Part shown: one piece after another, positions 9,892-20,288 of the stretch
Layout: each line of letters begins with the position of its first letter
Position numbering within the stretch: the first letter of the stretch is position 1
Assembly: GCA_022771205.1 (NCBI GenBank)
Contig: JALFCF010000003.1
Span: forward strand, 64,269-128,268
DNA: 64,000 nt
Origin: Mycoplasmatota bacterium
Lineage (GTDB): Bacteria > Bacillota_I > Bacilli_A > RF39 > UBA660
Reading direction: 5' to 3'
Notes under the pieces: model-generated
What the model was told of the DNA's origin: nothing
The model's database searches: none
The model's input: the letters and a program-made list of their open reading frames with translations, nothing else
Made by a program: the position numbers and the translations under genes

Positions 9892-11550
9892 ATGACAGAA
9901 AAAGAACGTTTAGAATTAGCTGAATTACTTTTTCCAAATATAACAAAAACTAGAGAAGATTATGAAAAAATGTATCCTGAAAGAGATTTACCAGAAGGAG
10001 CAATGGTAACAAGATACGGTCCAAGCCCTACTGGAAGTGTTCATTTAGGAAATTTACTTAGTGCTTTTGCTGACATGGTTTATGCAAAACAGACAAATGG
10101 TAGTTTTTATTTAAGAATAGAAGATACAGACCAAAAAAGAATGATTGATGGTGGAATAGAAAATATTACAAGTGTATTACATGATTTTGATATTTTACCT
10201 AATGAAGGATATTCTTTTGATGGAAACTATGGACCATATCAACAAAGTAAAAGAACAGAAATCTATCAAACATACATAAAAGATTTAATTAAGCAAGGTT
10301 TAGCTTATCCATGTTTTATGACAGAAGAAGAACAAAATAATATCAAAGAAGAACAATCAATTAATAAAGTAAAAATTGGTATTTATGGAATGTATGCGGT
10401 AGATAGAGATTTGTCTTTAGAAGAGGTAAAAGAAAAACTAGCTAATGGTGAAGAATATGTAATAAGATTAAAATCTCCAGGTAATGCAAATAAACAAATT
10501 GAAGTAGTAGATTGTATAAAAGGAAAAATGAAATTTCCAGAACATGATATAGATACAGTATTATTAAAAAAAGATGGAACACCAACATACCATTTTGCTC
10601 ATGCTATAGATGATCATCTAATGCATACAACACATGTAATTCGTGGAGATGAATGGGTATCAAGTCTACCACTACACATTCAATTGTTTGAAGTGTTAGG
10701 ATTTAAGCCAGTAAAATATGCACATATTGCACCAATTACTATTAAAGACCAAGAAACAGGAAATATAAGAAAAATTAGTAAAAGAAAAGACCCATGGTTT
10801 GGAGTTAAATACTATGATGAAAACGGAATTCCAATAGAAGCTCTACATCTTTATCTAGCAACAATAACTAATACTAATTTTGAGGAATGGTATTTAAATA
10901 ATACTGATAAAGATATTTCTGAATTTGAATTCAGTTTTGATAAGCAAGCAATTGGAGGTACTTCATTTGATGAAGCTAAATTAGTGAATTTATGCAAGAC
11001 ATATTTCTCACGTAAAAGTGGAGAAGAAGTATATAATGAAACTTATTGTTGGGCTTTAAAACATGATGAAGAATATGCTAAATTATTAGAAGAAAACAAG
11101 GACTTTATGATTCAATTCTTTAACATTGAAAAAGATGGCCCTAGACCAAGAAAAGATATTGCTAAATATTCTGATGTAAAAGAAGAATTCTCATATGCTA
11201 TCGATTCAATCTTTAAAAAAGAAAATTATTCTAAATATGATGGAGATAAAACATATGATGTAGAATTAATAAAAGAATATGTTGAACAAATAGATCTATC
11301 AGTAACAAATGAAGAATGGTTTAATAAAACAAAAGAATTTGCAATAGAACATGGATATGCAGGAAGTCCTAAAGAATATAAGAAAGCACCAGAAGAATAT
11401 AAAGGACATGTTGGTGATATTTGTGAAGCTCTTCGTGTAATGATTACTGGTAGAACAAAATCTCCAGACTTATTCTCAATTATGAAAATATTAGGAAAAG
11501 ATAGAATTAATAATAGAATAGAACAATATAAAGAATATAGTAATCAATAG
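9892..11550 (+). CDS. gltX: Glutamyl-tRNA synthetase
   Basis: TRYGPSPTGSVHLGNLLSA (HIGH), IEDTDQKR, KISKRKDPW (KMSKS). Confidence 0.97.
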   Translation: MTEKERLELAELLFPNITKTREDYEKMYPERDLPEGAMVTRYGPSPTGSVHLGNLLSAFADMVYAKQTNGSFYLRIEDTDQKRMIDGGIENITSVLHDFDILPNEGYSFDGNYGPYQQSKRTEIYQTYIKDLIKQGLAYPCFMTEEEQNNIKEEQSINKVKIGIYGMYAVDRDLSLEEVKEKLANGEEYVIRLKSPGNANKQIEVVDCIKGKMKFPEHDIDTVLLKKDGTPTYHFAHAIDDHLMHTTHVIRGDEWVSSLPLHIQLFEVLGFKPVKYAHIAPITIKDQETGNIRKISKRKDPWFGVKYYDENGIPIEALHLYLATITNTNFEEWYLNNTDKDISEFEFSFDKQAIGGTSFDEAKLVNLCKTYFSRKSGEEVYNETYCWALKHDEEYAKLLEENKDFMIQFFNIEKDGPRPRKDIAKYSDVKEEFSYAIDSIFKKENYSKYDGDKTYDVELIKEYVEQIDLSVTNEEWFNKTKEFAIEHGYAGSPKEYKKAPEEYKGHVGDICEALRVMITGRTKSPDLFSIMKILGKDRINNRIEQYKEYSNQ

Positions 11551-11569
11551 AAAGTGTCATACACTTTCT

Positions 11570-11646
11570 CGAGAAGTAGCTTAACTTGGTAGAGCGCTAC
11601 GTTCGGGGCGTAGAGGTTGCAAGTTCAAATCTTGTCTTCTCGACCA
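11570..11646 (+). tRNA. tRNA-Pro (anticodon CGG)
   Basis: Acceptor CGAGAAG/CTTCTCG, anticodon arm CTACG-TTCGGGG-CGTAG, T-arm GTTCAAATC, CCA encoded. Confidence 0.92.
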
Positions 11647-11711
11647 TAAAAATAAATAAGAGGGAGTCCCTCTTTTTTTATTATCTTTCATTTGATAAAA
11701 TAAAATAAAGG

Positions 11712-12017
11712 AGAAAAGAAAATAGATGTAATCATGCTTATATAGCTTATTATGCCGATGTTCCTATAGGTTTTATATCAATAACTAATAAAGATGAATC
11801 TGATCAAATTAGCTATGGAATAAGGCCAAAAAGTATAGGAGAACATTTAGGTGCATTATTATTGCAAGAATTTAGTGAGAAAATGTATGAAATATATCCA
11901 GAAATAGATAAATTAACATTAGTTATTAGTGAAGTAAATGAACATAGCCAAGATGCAGCAACCTTGGCAGGATATACTCAAGAAAATAATACAAGATATA
12001 CACAAAGAAGAATATAA
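11712..12017 (+). pseudogene. GNAT-type acetyltransferase remnant, 5'-truncated
   Basis: Frame reads NHAYIAYYADVPIGFISITNKDESDQISYGIRPKSIGEHLGALLLQEFSEKM...; no start codon or N-terminal half. Confidence 0.65.
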
Positions 12018-12043
12018 GAAAAACACATCATCTGATGTGTTTT

Positions 12044-12508
12044 TTATTTAAATATAGATAAACTTTTAGATAAAACTTTTTTTCTATTGTTTTTATAATA
12101 AGTAATAGACTCGTAAAAACTATTAAGTTTAGCTAAACTATTTTGAATAGTAATAATTTCTTCTTCTGAAACATTAATAGAGCGCATTGTAAAATCACGA
12201 TAAATAGAAGGACTAACTCCCATATTTTTTCGAAATATTTCAGAATAATATTCTAAAGAAACAAATCCATGATTTAGTCCAACAGATAAAATAGATAAAT
12301 TATGTTCTCTTAAGTCTTTTAATGAATAAAAAATACGTAGACGATTAATATATTCAGTAATAGTACAATGTATTTCTTTTTTAAATAATCTCATAATATA
12401 ATCTTTATTAAAATAAAAACGTTCACTTAATTCATCCATAGATATTTTTCTATTAATATTTTGATCAATAAAATCTAAAATATCACAGACTAAATCATTA
12501 GAAAACAT
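12044..12508 (-). CDS. AraC-family HTH transcriptional regulator (short)
   Basis: SMDELSERFYFNKDYIMRLFKKEIHCTITEYINRLRI ... GFVSLEYYSEIFRKNMGVSPSIYR: two HTH motifs. Confidence 0.9.
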   Translation of the reverse strand: MFSNDLVCDILDFIDQNINRKISMDELSERFYFNKDYIMRLFKKEIHCTITEYINRLRIFYSLKDLREHNLSILSVGLNHGFVSLEYYSEIFRKNMGVSPSIYRDFTMRSINVSEEEIITIQNSLAKLNSFYESITYYKNNRKKVLSKSLSIFK

Positions 12509-12601
12509 ATCATCACCAAGTTCATTATACTACAAAAAGTCGTTATTGTTTAAATAAATATTAAAAATATATGATTAACTATAAGTGAAAGGAGAGATAA
12601 T

Positions 12602-13936
12602 ATGCAATATGCAAGATGGGCAACCAAAGAAGAAATAAAAGAAAGATTATTACCAATAAATTTAAAGGAAGGAGTAAAAGAAGTAGGTATTCCACTAATG
12701 TATGAAGGTGATACTATGTATGTAGATAAATATAGAGCTCATACATTACTAATTGGAGCAACGGGTTCTGGTAAAACACAAACAACTATATTACCAATAA
12801 TAAATTTAGCTATGAAAGCAAATGAATCACTTTTTGTAATAGATCCAAAAAGTGAAATGTATAAAAGAACAGCTAATCAATTAGAAAAAGAAGGATATAA
12901 AGTAACAGTTATTGATTTTGAAAATACCACTCTAGGTAACAACTGGAATCCATTATCTTTAGCATACCAAGTATATAAAGAAGGAAATAAAGATAAAGCT
13001 CAAGATATGGTAGAAGAAATTGGGTACTACTTATTTAGTGAAGAAACAAATAAACCAACAGATCCATTCTGGTTAAACGCAACAACTGATTATTTTACAG
13101 GATTAACATTATATTTATTTGAAAACTATGAAGAAAATCAAATTAATTTAAGTAATGTTGTAATGTTATCAAATGAAATATCAGGAGAAAATTCTCTAGA
13201 ATTTTTAGAAAAGTTAGATATACATTCAACAATCTACTTAAATTTAGTAACAACATTAAAGGCACCAGCTGAAACTAAAGGAAGTATTCTATCAGTATTC
13301 CAACAAAGTATAAAACCATATGTTTCTAGAGAAAATTTATCAAATCTGTTATCAACAACAGACACAAGTTATGAAGATTTATTATCAACTAAATCAGCAA
13401 TATTTATAGTAACAGAATCATCAACTATTGCTAAAAGATTAACACCACTATATATTAGTCAATTATTAGAAAGTAAAGACTTATACAACAATAATAAACC
13501 ATTAAATATGTTACTAGATGAGTTTGGCAATATGTTAAAACTTAAAAACTTTACTACATTATTATCACGTGCTAGAGGATTAAATGTAGAAATAACTATG
13601 GTTATTCAAAACTATATGCAACTAGTTAATGTATATGGTAAAGAACAAACAGAAATGTTAAAGCTTTGTTTTGCTAATATTTTATACTTACTATCAAACG
13701 ATATTTATTCATTAGAAGAAATATCTAAAATGTGTGGAGAAGTATCAAAAGATGTTCCTTTAATTACAGTAGAAGAGTTAAAAACAATGAAACAATTCGA
13801 AGCTATTGTACTAACTCCAAGAGTATATCCATATAAAACAAAACTAATACCAAGCTATAAAATAGATTGGGGATACGAAACAGAAGAAAAAGACATACCA
13901 AAAAGAACTATCCAAAAAATATCATATATAAATTAA
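12602..13936 (+). CDS. VirD4/TraG-like type IV coupling protein family ATPase (orphan)
   Basis: HTLLIGATGSGKTQTTILPIINLAM, FVIDPKSEMYKRT, NPLSLA, LLDEFGNMLKL, VIQNYMQL motifs. Confidence 0.9.
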   Translation: MQYARWATKEEIKERLLPINLKEGVKEVGIPLMYEGDTMYVDKYRAHTLLIGATGSGKTQTTILPIINLAMKANESLFVIDPKSEMYKRTANQLEKEGYKVTVIDFENTTLGNNWNPLSLAYQVYKEGNKDKAQDMVEEIGYYLFSEETNKPTDPFWLNATTDYFTGLTLYLFENYEENQINLSNVVMLSNEISGENSLEFLEKLDIHSTIYLNLVTTLKAPAETKGSILSVFQQSIKPYVSRENLSNLLSTTDTSYEDLLSTKSAIFIVTESSTIAKRLTPLYISQLLESKDLYNNNKPLNMLLDEFGNMLKLKNFTTLLSRARGLNVEITMVIQNYMQLVNVYGKEQTEMLKLCFANILYLLSNDIYSLEEISKMCGEVSKDVPLITVEELKTMKQFEAIVLTPRVYPYKTKLIPSYKIDWGYETEEKDIPKRTIQKISYIN

Positions 13937-13951
13937 TAGGAGAGAAAAATA

Positions 13952-14384
13952 GTGAACGAGATTGAAATAAAAGTGAAAGTTAATAATAAAGAAGAACTAA
14001 TAAAAAATTGCAAGAAAAGGGTTGCGTTTTTTCAAAAGAAAAACATCAAATTGATACTATATTTTTAGATAAAACTGCTAAATATTTTATTATTACACAA
14101 GGAATGATTGTCTTAAGAATAAGAACAGACAATAATGAAAATTTCATAACCTTAAAGCAAAGAAAAGAATAGAAACCAAGTATAAAGAGTTTAATATCTG
14201 TATTGATGAAGTAAAAGAATTAGGAAGTTTTATTGAAATAGAAGTTTTAACAGAAAAAGAAGTGAAGGCTTCTATCTATGAAAAAGAAATGATTAATTTA
14301 TGTAAAGAATTAAAGATTGATACAACAGCAAGAGTAAATTCTCATTATGATACCATGATATATGAATTAAAGAGTAAGGAATAA
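13952..14384 (+). pseudogene. CYTH-domain protein, two frameshifts
   Basis: (V)NEIEIKVKVNNKEELIK / LQEKGCVFSKEKHQIDTIFLDKTAKYFIITQGMIVLRIR..ITLKQRK / IETKYKEFNICIDEV..FIEIEVLTEKE.. in three successive frames. Confidence 0.75.
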
Positions 14385-14500
14385 AAAAAGAAATAATATT
14401 AAAATTATTTCTTTTTCTTTTTTTTAAATAGAGTTCTATGCTTAGTTAAGTTTATAATAAAGCCTTATACTTTTAATTTCAATGGAAATTCAATTTTTTA

Positions 14501-15253
14501 TTAATAGATGAGTTTTCCATGAACGACTGTTCTGTCATCGTTTCCTGAACAAGTAGATAAGGTTATAATTTTATCTTGGTTAGTGACAGTACAAGGAAAG
14601 GAATATTTACTTCTGCTTTGTAAAATAGTAAGAAACTTTTCATATTCTTTATTAGTAGAAAAACTAGTTTTTAAATAATAAGTTTCTTTTTGAATAGTAT
14701 AAACACTAAACACTTCAAAAACATAGATTTTGTTTTCTGTATATAAATAGATATAATGAGTATCTTCATGGTAATAACTATCTTCTAACAATTCTTTTAA
14801 ACTACCAAACATAGTTCCTGTTAATCGATTATGCCCATAAATAATTGTATTTTTATCAAGAAAGTTAGGACTATTTCGATAATCCATAAATACCCATCCG
14901 GCATTATTTTCTTCTTTATCAAATGAGTGGTTCAAATAGTATTTATTATCACTTGTTTGAACAACAGGATAAGAGATTTTGCTTCCATCCACAACAAGAT
15001 ATGAAACAGTATCCGCATTTAGCTGTTTTAATCTTGAAAAATCAATATTCATAAATTTATATTTGTCCTCATAAATATCATTAGGATTAATATATTGTTC
15101 TACATCTTCCAAAAGTTCTTCATTATGTTTTTCATTATTGTAACGGGTCCATAAAAAGAATAATGTATAAACATTAAGACCTATAATTAAAAAAACAATA
15201 ATATAAAAAAATTTATGTTTATTTTTTTTCCTTTTCATAACATAAGCACCCAC
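14501..15253 (-). CDS. Class B sortase
   Basis: NADTVSYLVVDGSKISYPVVQTSDNKYYLNHSF, IIYGHN, ITLSTCSG..DDRTVVHGKL. Confidence 0.92.
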   Translation of the reverse strand: MGAYVMKRKKNKHKFFYIIVFLIIGLNVYTLFFLWTRYNNEKHNEELLEDVEQYINPNDIYEDKYKFMNIDFSRLKQLNADTVSYLVVDGSKISYPVVQTSDNKYYLNHSFDKEENNAGWVFMDYRNSPNFLDKNTIIYGHNRLTGTMFGSLKELLEDSYYHEDTHYIYLYTENKIYVFEVFSVYTIQKETYYLKTSFSTNKEYEKFLTILQSRSKYSFPCTVTNQDKIITLSTCSGNDDRTVVHGKLIY

Positions 15254-15403
15254 ACTTATTATATTAAAAAAACTAATTTTGGCAAGATATAATTTCGAAA
15301 TTAATTAAAGTTAAAGAAAAAAATAATAGAAACTTAAAATCTTATTGACTTTTTGCAACAAAACCACTAGGATAATAAGTATTCTTAAAGAAAGGAAGAG
15401 TTT

Positions 15404-18400
15404 ATGAAAGCAGTCAAGCTAAAAAGAAGGCTTAAAGGATTTGCCAAAAAAGCAAGTTATCTAGCTTTAGCGACAGTTACATTTTTTACTCAGTTTAATT
15501 TACCTCTTTTTATTAGTGCTTTATCATCAGATGTTCATTATGATATCAGTAGTGTAGCAGACCCTGATACGCAACACATTGAAAATGATTATACTGGTGA
15601 TCCACAAGATGATGGTAAAATATGGACTGATAAAACAGTAACACATATTGATGAAGACTTATTTGACATAACTCTATCAGCAGTTGGACAGTCTTTCGAA
15701 ACGAAATCAGTTGTTAGCGATGCTAAGAGCGTAGATGTAGTTTTCGTATTGGACATTTCAGGCAGTATGGAAGATAATGGGCGATATATCAGTATGACTA
15801 GTGCAGTTAATCAAGCAATTGGTACAATCATGAAAGCTAATGCAAAGAATAGAATAGGGATTGTAACTTTTAGTGGCGATAGCTCTACACTATTACCGCT
15901 AGACTCTTATCATACTACCGATAATAGTACAAACTATCTAAAACACGGAACAAAAGGTATGTATTTTAAAACTCCATATATTGCAACATCAGATGTCATA
16001 AGAGATAGCAATAATCAAAGAGAAAATGGTAATGTTGAAGTGGTTGGAGGTACCTATACACAAAAAGGTATGGATGCTGCTAAAGACATGCTAGAAGGAA
16101 CAAGCGATACAAAAGATAGAGTTCCTGTCGTTATTCTTTTATCAGACGGGATACCAACTTATGCAACTTCTAAATATGATAATGTTGGAAGTTCAGAATA
16201 TAATTTAGGAAATGGCCAAACAAATTCCTATACTGGAGATACTGGTTATTATACAATCTTAACTGGTATGGATAGTAAAGAAAAAATCGAAGCACACTAT
16301 AATACTGAAAGCAAGTATTATACTATTGGATTGGATATAGTAAATAACTTTGGCAAAGTTGTTTTAAATCCAACTAGAGATAACATTAATCAATTAAGTA
16401 ACAAAGGAAAAGAAGGAGATTTAAAAAATAAGTTAATGTTTTCTCCATATGATTACAATTATACAAATAAAGGTTATGCAGGTAATATGACAGGAGAAGA
16501 ATTAAATTCTATTTTAGAAGAAATCACTTCTGATATTATTTCAGGTACTTCATCTCCATTAGGTTCTAGTGATAATAGGACTATGATATTTACTGATACT
16601 CTTGGAAAAGGGGTGGAGGTAAAAGAAGCACCTAAAGTATTATTTGATGGCAAAGAATATGTTTCAACATCTACAAACAAAACTGAAAATTATACAGAAT
16701 ATGTTTATAATTATGCAGTAATAAATAGTAGTAATGAAGAAGCTAATTTAAGTGACTTACGTGTAAGAGTACATAATAATAATGGAAAACAAACTATTGA
16801 ATTCCAAATACCTAAAACACTATTCCCATTCTTAAATAGAGATAAAAATAATCCAGAAACTAGTGTAAATCCAATTCGTTTAATAACTAGAGTGGGATTA
16901 AGTGATGAAGCAGTGAAAATTGCTAGAACAGGAGATGTATTCTACACAAATGATTTAACAGATGAAGCACGTGTTACGTTCTCACCTGCAAGAGATAATC
17001 CATATTATTATGAAGATGTTGTTTACAATGATGATGGAACAGTAGCAAGTTCAACTCCAAAATATGATAATAAATCACTAGAAAAGAGTGAAAATTTAAC
17101 AGGAACAAGTAATACATATTACAGTACAAACTTCAATCATGAAACAGGAGTTGTAACAACAAAACTTGGTAATAATGGAAAAATGGTATTAATAGATCCA
17201 CAAGAGACTACAGAAAAAACAGTTTATAAAGATTGGCAAGATGGAGATAATCAAGATGGATTAAGAACTCCTATTGAAGTTGAATTATACGCAAATGGAG
17301 CTGCAACAGGTAAGAAAGCAACATTAACAGAAGAAAATGATTGGCAATATACTTTTGAAAATTTGAAGAAGTATACTAACAATCAAGAGATTGTTTATAC
17401 AGTAAGAGAGTTAACTCATATAGATGGTTATGAAACAACATACAGTGAAGATCATCTTACTATTATTAATAAGCATGAAGTGGAAACTATTAATAAAACC
17501 GTAACGAAAATATGGCAAGATAATAATAATCAAGATGGAATTCGTCCTACATCTGTAAGTGTTCAATTATATGCAAATGGTACACCAGAAGGAACACCAG
17601 TTACTTTAAGTGAACGTAATAACTGGCAATATACTTTTGAAAATTTAGATAAAAATGCTAATGGAAAACCAATTTCTTATACTGTAGAAGAAATCAGTAA
17701 CATAGAAGGCTATACTAGTGAAGTAGCTACTACTCAATCAGGAAATTTCAAAATTACAAATACTCATACAACAGAAAAGATTGCCAAGACAGCAATCAAA
17801 AAATGGGATGATAGAAATGATCAAGATGGAATTCGCCCAAGAAGTATTGAAGTTGAGTTATATGCAAATGGAAAAGCAACCGGTAAAAAAGCAACGTTGA
17901 GTACTAATAATAACTGGAGATATACATTCTCAAACCTAGAAAGAAATGATAATGGAAAAGCGATTGAATATTCAATAGTCGAATTAACTGATGTTTCAGG
18001 TTATACTTCATCTTATGAAGACGGCGATATGATGACAATTATAAACAAGCATACTCCAGAAGTTACACAAATAAATGTTGAAAAAAAATGGGATGATAAA
18101 AACAATCAAGATGGAATTCGCCCAAGCCAAATAACAATTACATTACTTGCAAATGGTGAAACCAAAGCTACAAGAGTAATAACAGCTAAAGATAATTGGA
18201 AAACTTCATTTACGAATCTTCCAAAAAATGCTTCAGGCAAAGAAATAAAGTATACGGTTACAGAAAATCCAATTGAAGGTTATACTCTTTCTTCAACTGT
18301 TAAACACGATAATACTATCACATTGACAAATTCTTATACACCAGAAGTAACTTCAAAAACAGTTACTAAAGAGTGGAAAGACAATAACAATCAAGATGGT

Positions 18401-20245
18401 ATAAGACCAGAGTACATTGAAGTACAACTTTATGCTAATGACAATAAGACAGGTTCTCCAGTACAGTTAAATGAAAGTAACCAATGGACATATACTTTTG
18501 CCAATCTTGATAAAAATCAAGCTGGAAAAGAGATAAAATATACTGTAGAAGAAGTAAATGTTCCAAATGGATACACTGTATCTTATAAAGATGATACATT
18601 TACAATTATCAATACTCACTATGCAGATACTATGGATATTCCAGTACAAAAAGTTTGGTTGGATGAAAATAATCTAGAAGGATTTAGACCGAATTCAATT
18701 ACTGTAGAGTTACATGAGAAAGGTTCACAAACAGTAGTAGATACTATTACTTTAGATGCAAGAAGAAATTGGAAGGGCACTTTCCACGATGTAGCTGTAA
18801 ATAAAAATGGTCAAAAAATTGAATATGAAGTAAAAGAAGTAAATGTTCCAGAAACATACAAAGTGTCTTATAGTAAAGACGGAAATACTTTTGTTATTAC
18901 AAATGAAAGAAATATTGAAACTATAGAAAAAACTGTAACTAAAGTTTGGAATGACAATAATAACCAGGATGGAATTAGAGCTAATAGTATTAAAGTTCAA
19001 CTATATCAAAATGGTGTAGCCTACGGTGACGAAATAACTTTATCTGATTCTAACACTTGGACATACCACTTTACTAACTTACCAAAGTATAAAGATGGAA
19101 AGCTAGCCAATTATACAGTACAAGAACTTAGTGAGATAGCAGGATACTATACAACATATAGTGAAGATACTTTTACAATTACAAATACCCACACTCCAGA
19201 GACTACTAATATTCAAGTGAAAAAAATTTGGGATGATAACAATAATCAAGATGGCATTAGACCAAATGAAGTAATCATACTTTTATTAGCTAATGGAGAA
19301 GTAAGGGATAATATTACATTAACTAAAGATAATTGGTCTGGAAGCTTTGAAAATGTTCCAGTATATCAAAATGGAAAAAAGATTATATATACAGTTAGAG
19401 AACAAGATGTACCAACTGGATATAGTGTAGTGTATGGAAATGATCAAGACGGTGTCTTTACTGTTACTAATGTACATACTCCAGAAAAAACTTCTGTAGT
19501 AGCAGAAAAAGTATGGAATGATATGAATAATAAAGATAATCTTCGCTCTGACTATATTACAGTTAATTTACTCGCTAATGGAAAAGTAATAAAAACAATT
19601 TATTTAAGTAACGACAATAATTGGCAAGAACAAATTAATGGACTAGATAAATATTTTAATGGGGAGTTAATTGAATATACATTATCAGAAATATCAAAAA
19701 TAGCAGGCTATGAAACAACCTATAGTAGTGATACATTTACAATTGTTAACAACCATAAAATTATATCAGTAACCAAAGAGGTAGATAAAAAACAAGCAAA
19801 ACCAGGAGAAATCTTAACTTATACAATCACAGTATCTAATGACGGTGATGTTGATGCAGAAAATATTGTTGTAGTAGATAAATTAAATGAAAATTTAGAA
19901 TTTATTTCTAGCACAGAAGGAATTTATGATTCAAGTACTCACACTGTAACTTATAATATTAATTCTTTACTTGCTGGAGATAAAAAAATATTTATTCTTA
20001 CAGTAAAAATAAATGAGAATGTAAAAGAAGATACTTATATTGGAAATGTAGCTTTAGTTTTAGGTGATGATGGGGAAGATGTACCTTCTAACGAGGTAAT
20101 AACTAAGGTAGAAGTACCACCAACAGACGAAGCTTTTGAAAATCCAGAAACATCTGATGATATTAGCATAATTTTACTAACAGGAATATTAAATACAATG
20201 ATGTTTGGTTATCTTATTATAAGAAAAAGATTAAGAAACGCCTAA
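15404..20245 (+). CDS. Cell-surface adhesin: signal peptide, vWA domain, nine Cna-B repeats, DUF11-like domain, NPETSD sorting-type C-terminus
   Basis: DVVFVLDISGSMED (MIDAS DxSxS); nine KxWxDxxNQDGIRP-type repeat starts; C-term ENPETSDDISIILLTGILNTMMFGYLIIRKRLRNA. Confidence 0.93.
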   Translation: MKAVKLKRRLKGFAKKASYLALATVTFFTQFNLPLFISALSSDVHYDISSVADPDTQHIENDYTGDPQDDGKIWTDKTVTHIDEDLFDITLSAVGQSFETKSVVSDAKSVDVVFVLDISGSMEDNGRYISMTSAVNQAIGTIMKANAKNRIGIVTFSGDSSTLLPLDSYHTTDNSTNYLKHGTKGMYFKTPYIATSDVIRDSNNQRENGNVEVVGGTYTQKGMDAAKDMLEGTSDTKDRVPVVILLSDGIPTYATSKYDNVGSSEYNLGNGQTNSYTGDTGYYTILTGMDSKEKIEAHYNTESKYYTIGLDIVNNFGKVVLNPTRDNINQLSNKGKEGDLKNKLMFSPYDYNYTNKGYAGNMTGEELNSILEEITSDIISGTSSPLGSSDNRTMIFTDTLGKGVEVKEAPKVLFDGKEYVSTSTNKTENYTEYVYNYAVINSSNEEANLSDLRVRVHNNNGKQTIEFQIPKTLFPFLNRDKNNPETSVNPIRLITRVGLSDEAVKIARTGDVFYTNDLTDEARVTFSPARDNPYYYEDVVYNDDGTVASSTPKYDNKSLEKSENLTGTSNTYYSTNFNHETGVVTTKLGNNGKMVLIDPQETTEKTVYKDWQDGDNQDGLRTPIEVELYANGAATGKKATLTEENDWQYTFENLKKYTNNQEIVYTVRELTHIDGYETTYSEDHLTIINKHEVETINKTVTKIWQDNNNQDGIRPTSVSVQLYANGTPEGTPVTLSERNNWQYTFENLDKNANGKPISYTVEEISNIEGYTSEVATTQSGNFKITNTHTTEKIAKTAIKKWDDRNDQDGIRPRSIEVELYANGKATGKKATLSTNNNWRYTFSNLERNDNGKAIEYSIVELTDVSGYTSSYEDGDMMTIINKHTPEVTQINVEKKWDDKNNQDGIRPSQITITLLANGETKATRVITAKDNWKTSFTNLPKNASGKEIKYTVTENPIEGYTLSSTVKHDNTITLTNSYTPEVTSKTVTKEWKDNNNQDGIRPEYIEVQLYANDNKTGSPVQLNESNQWTYTFANLDKNQAGKEIKYTVEEVNVPNGYTVSYKDDTFTIINTHYADTMDIPVQKVWLDENNLEGFRPNSITVELHEKGSQTVVDTITLDARRNWKGTFHDVAVNKNGQKIEYEVKEVNVPETYKVSYSKDGNTFVITNERNIETIEKTVTKVWNDNNNQDGIRANSIKVQLYQNGVAYGDEITLSDSNTWTYHFTNLPKYKDGKLANYTVQELSEIAGYYTTYSEDTFTITNTHTPETTNIQVKKIWDDNNNQDGIRPNEVIILLLANGEVRDNITLTKDNWSGSFENVPVYQNGKKIIYTVREQDVPTGYSVVYGNDQDGVFTVTNVHTPEKTSVVAEKVWNDMNNKDNLRSDYITVNLLANGKVIKTIYLSNDNNWQEQINGLDKYFNGELIEYTLSEISKIAGYETTYSSDTFTIVNNHKIISVTKEVDKKQAKPGEILTYTITVSNDGDVDAENIVVVDKLNENLEFISSTEGIYDSSTHTVTYNINSLLAGDKKIFILTVKINENVKEDTYIGNVALVLGDDGEDVPSNEVITKVEVPPTDEAFENPETSDDISIILLTGILNTMMFGYLIIRKRLRNA
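17211..19759 (+). repeat. Nine tandem Cna-B-type repeat units within the adhesin (~280 bp each)
   Basis: Repeat starts read from the translation: KTVYKDWQDGDNQDGLRT, KTVTKIWQDNNNQDGIRP, KTAIKKWDDRNDQDGIRP, NVEKKWDDKNNQDGIRP, KTVTKEWKDNNNQDGIRP, PVQKVWLDENNLEGFRP, KTVTKVWNDNNNQDGIRA, QVKKIWDDNNNQDGIRP, VAEKVWNDMNNKDNLRS. Confidence 0.9.
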
Positions 20246-20288
20246 TAGAAAGCTCATTCAAATAATGGATGAGCTTTTTTATTTAAAG

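Noticed and set aside
11690-12017. Intact acetyltransferase gene
   Set aside because: No start codon with RBS in frame and the N-terminal half is missing, so called a remnant.
12602-14384. Integrative conjugative element
   Set aside because: Only a coupling protein is present; no integrase, relaxase, VirB4 or direct-repeat attachment sites were seen.
17211-19759. Regularly spaced repeated DNA as a possible CRISPR array
   Set aside because: Repeats are in-frame Cna-B domain units about 280 bp long within one ORF, not 23-37 bp repeats with unique spacers.
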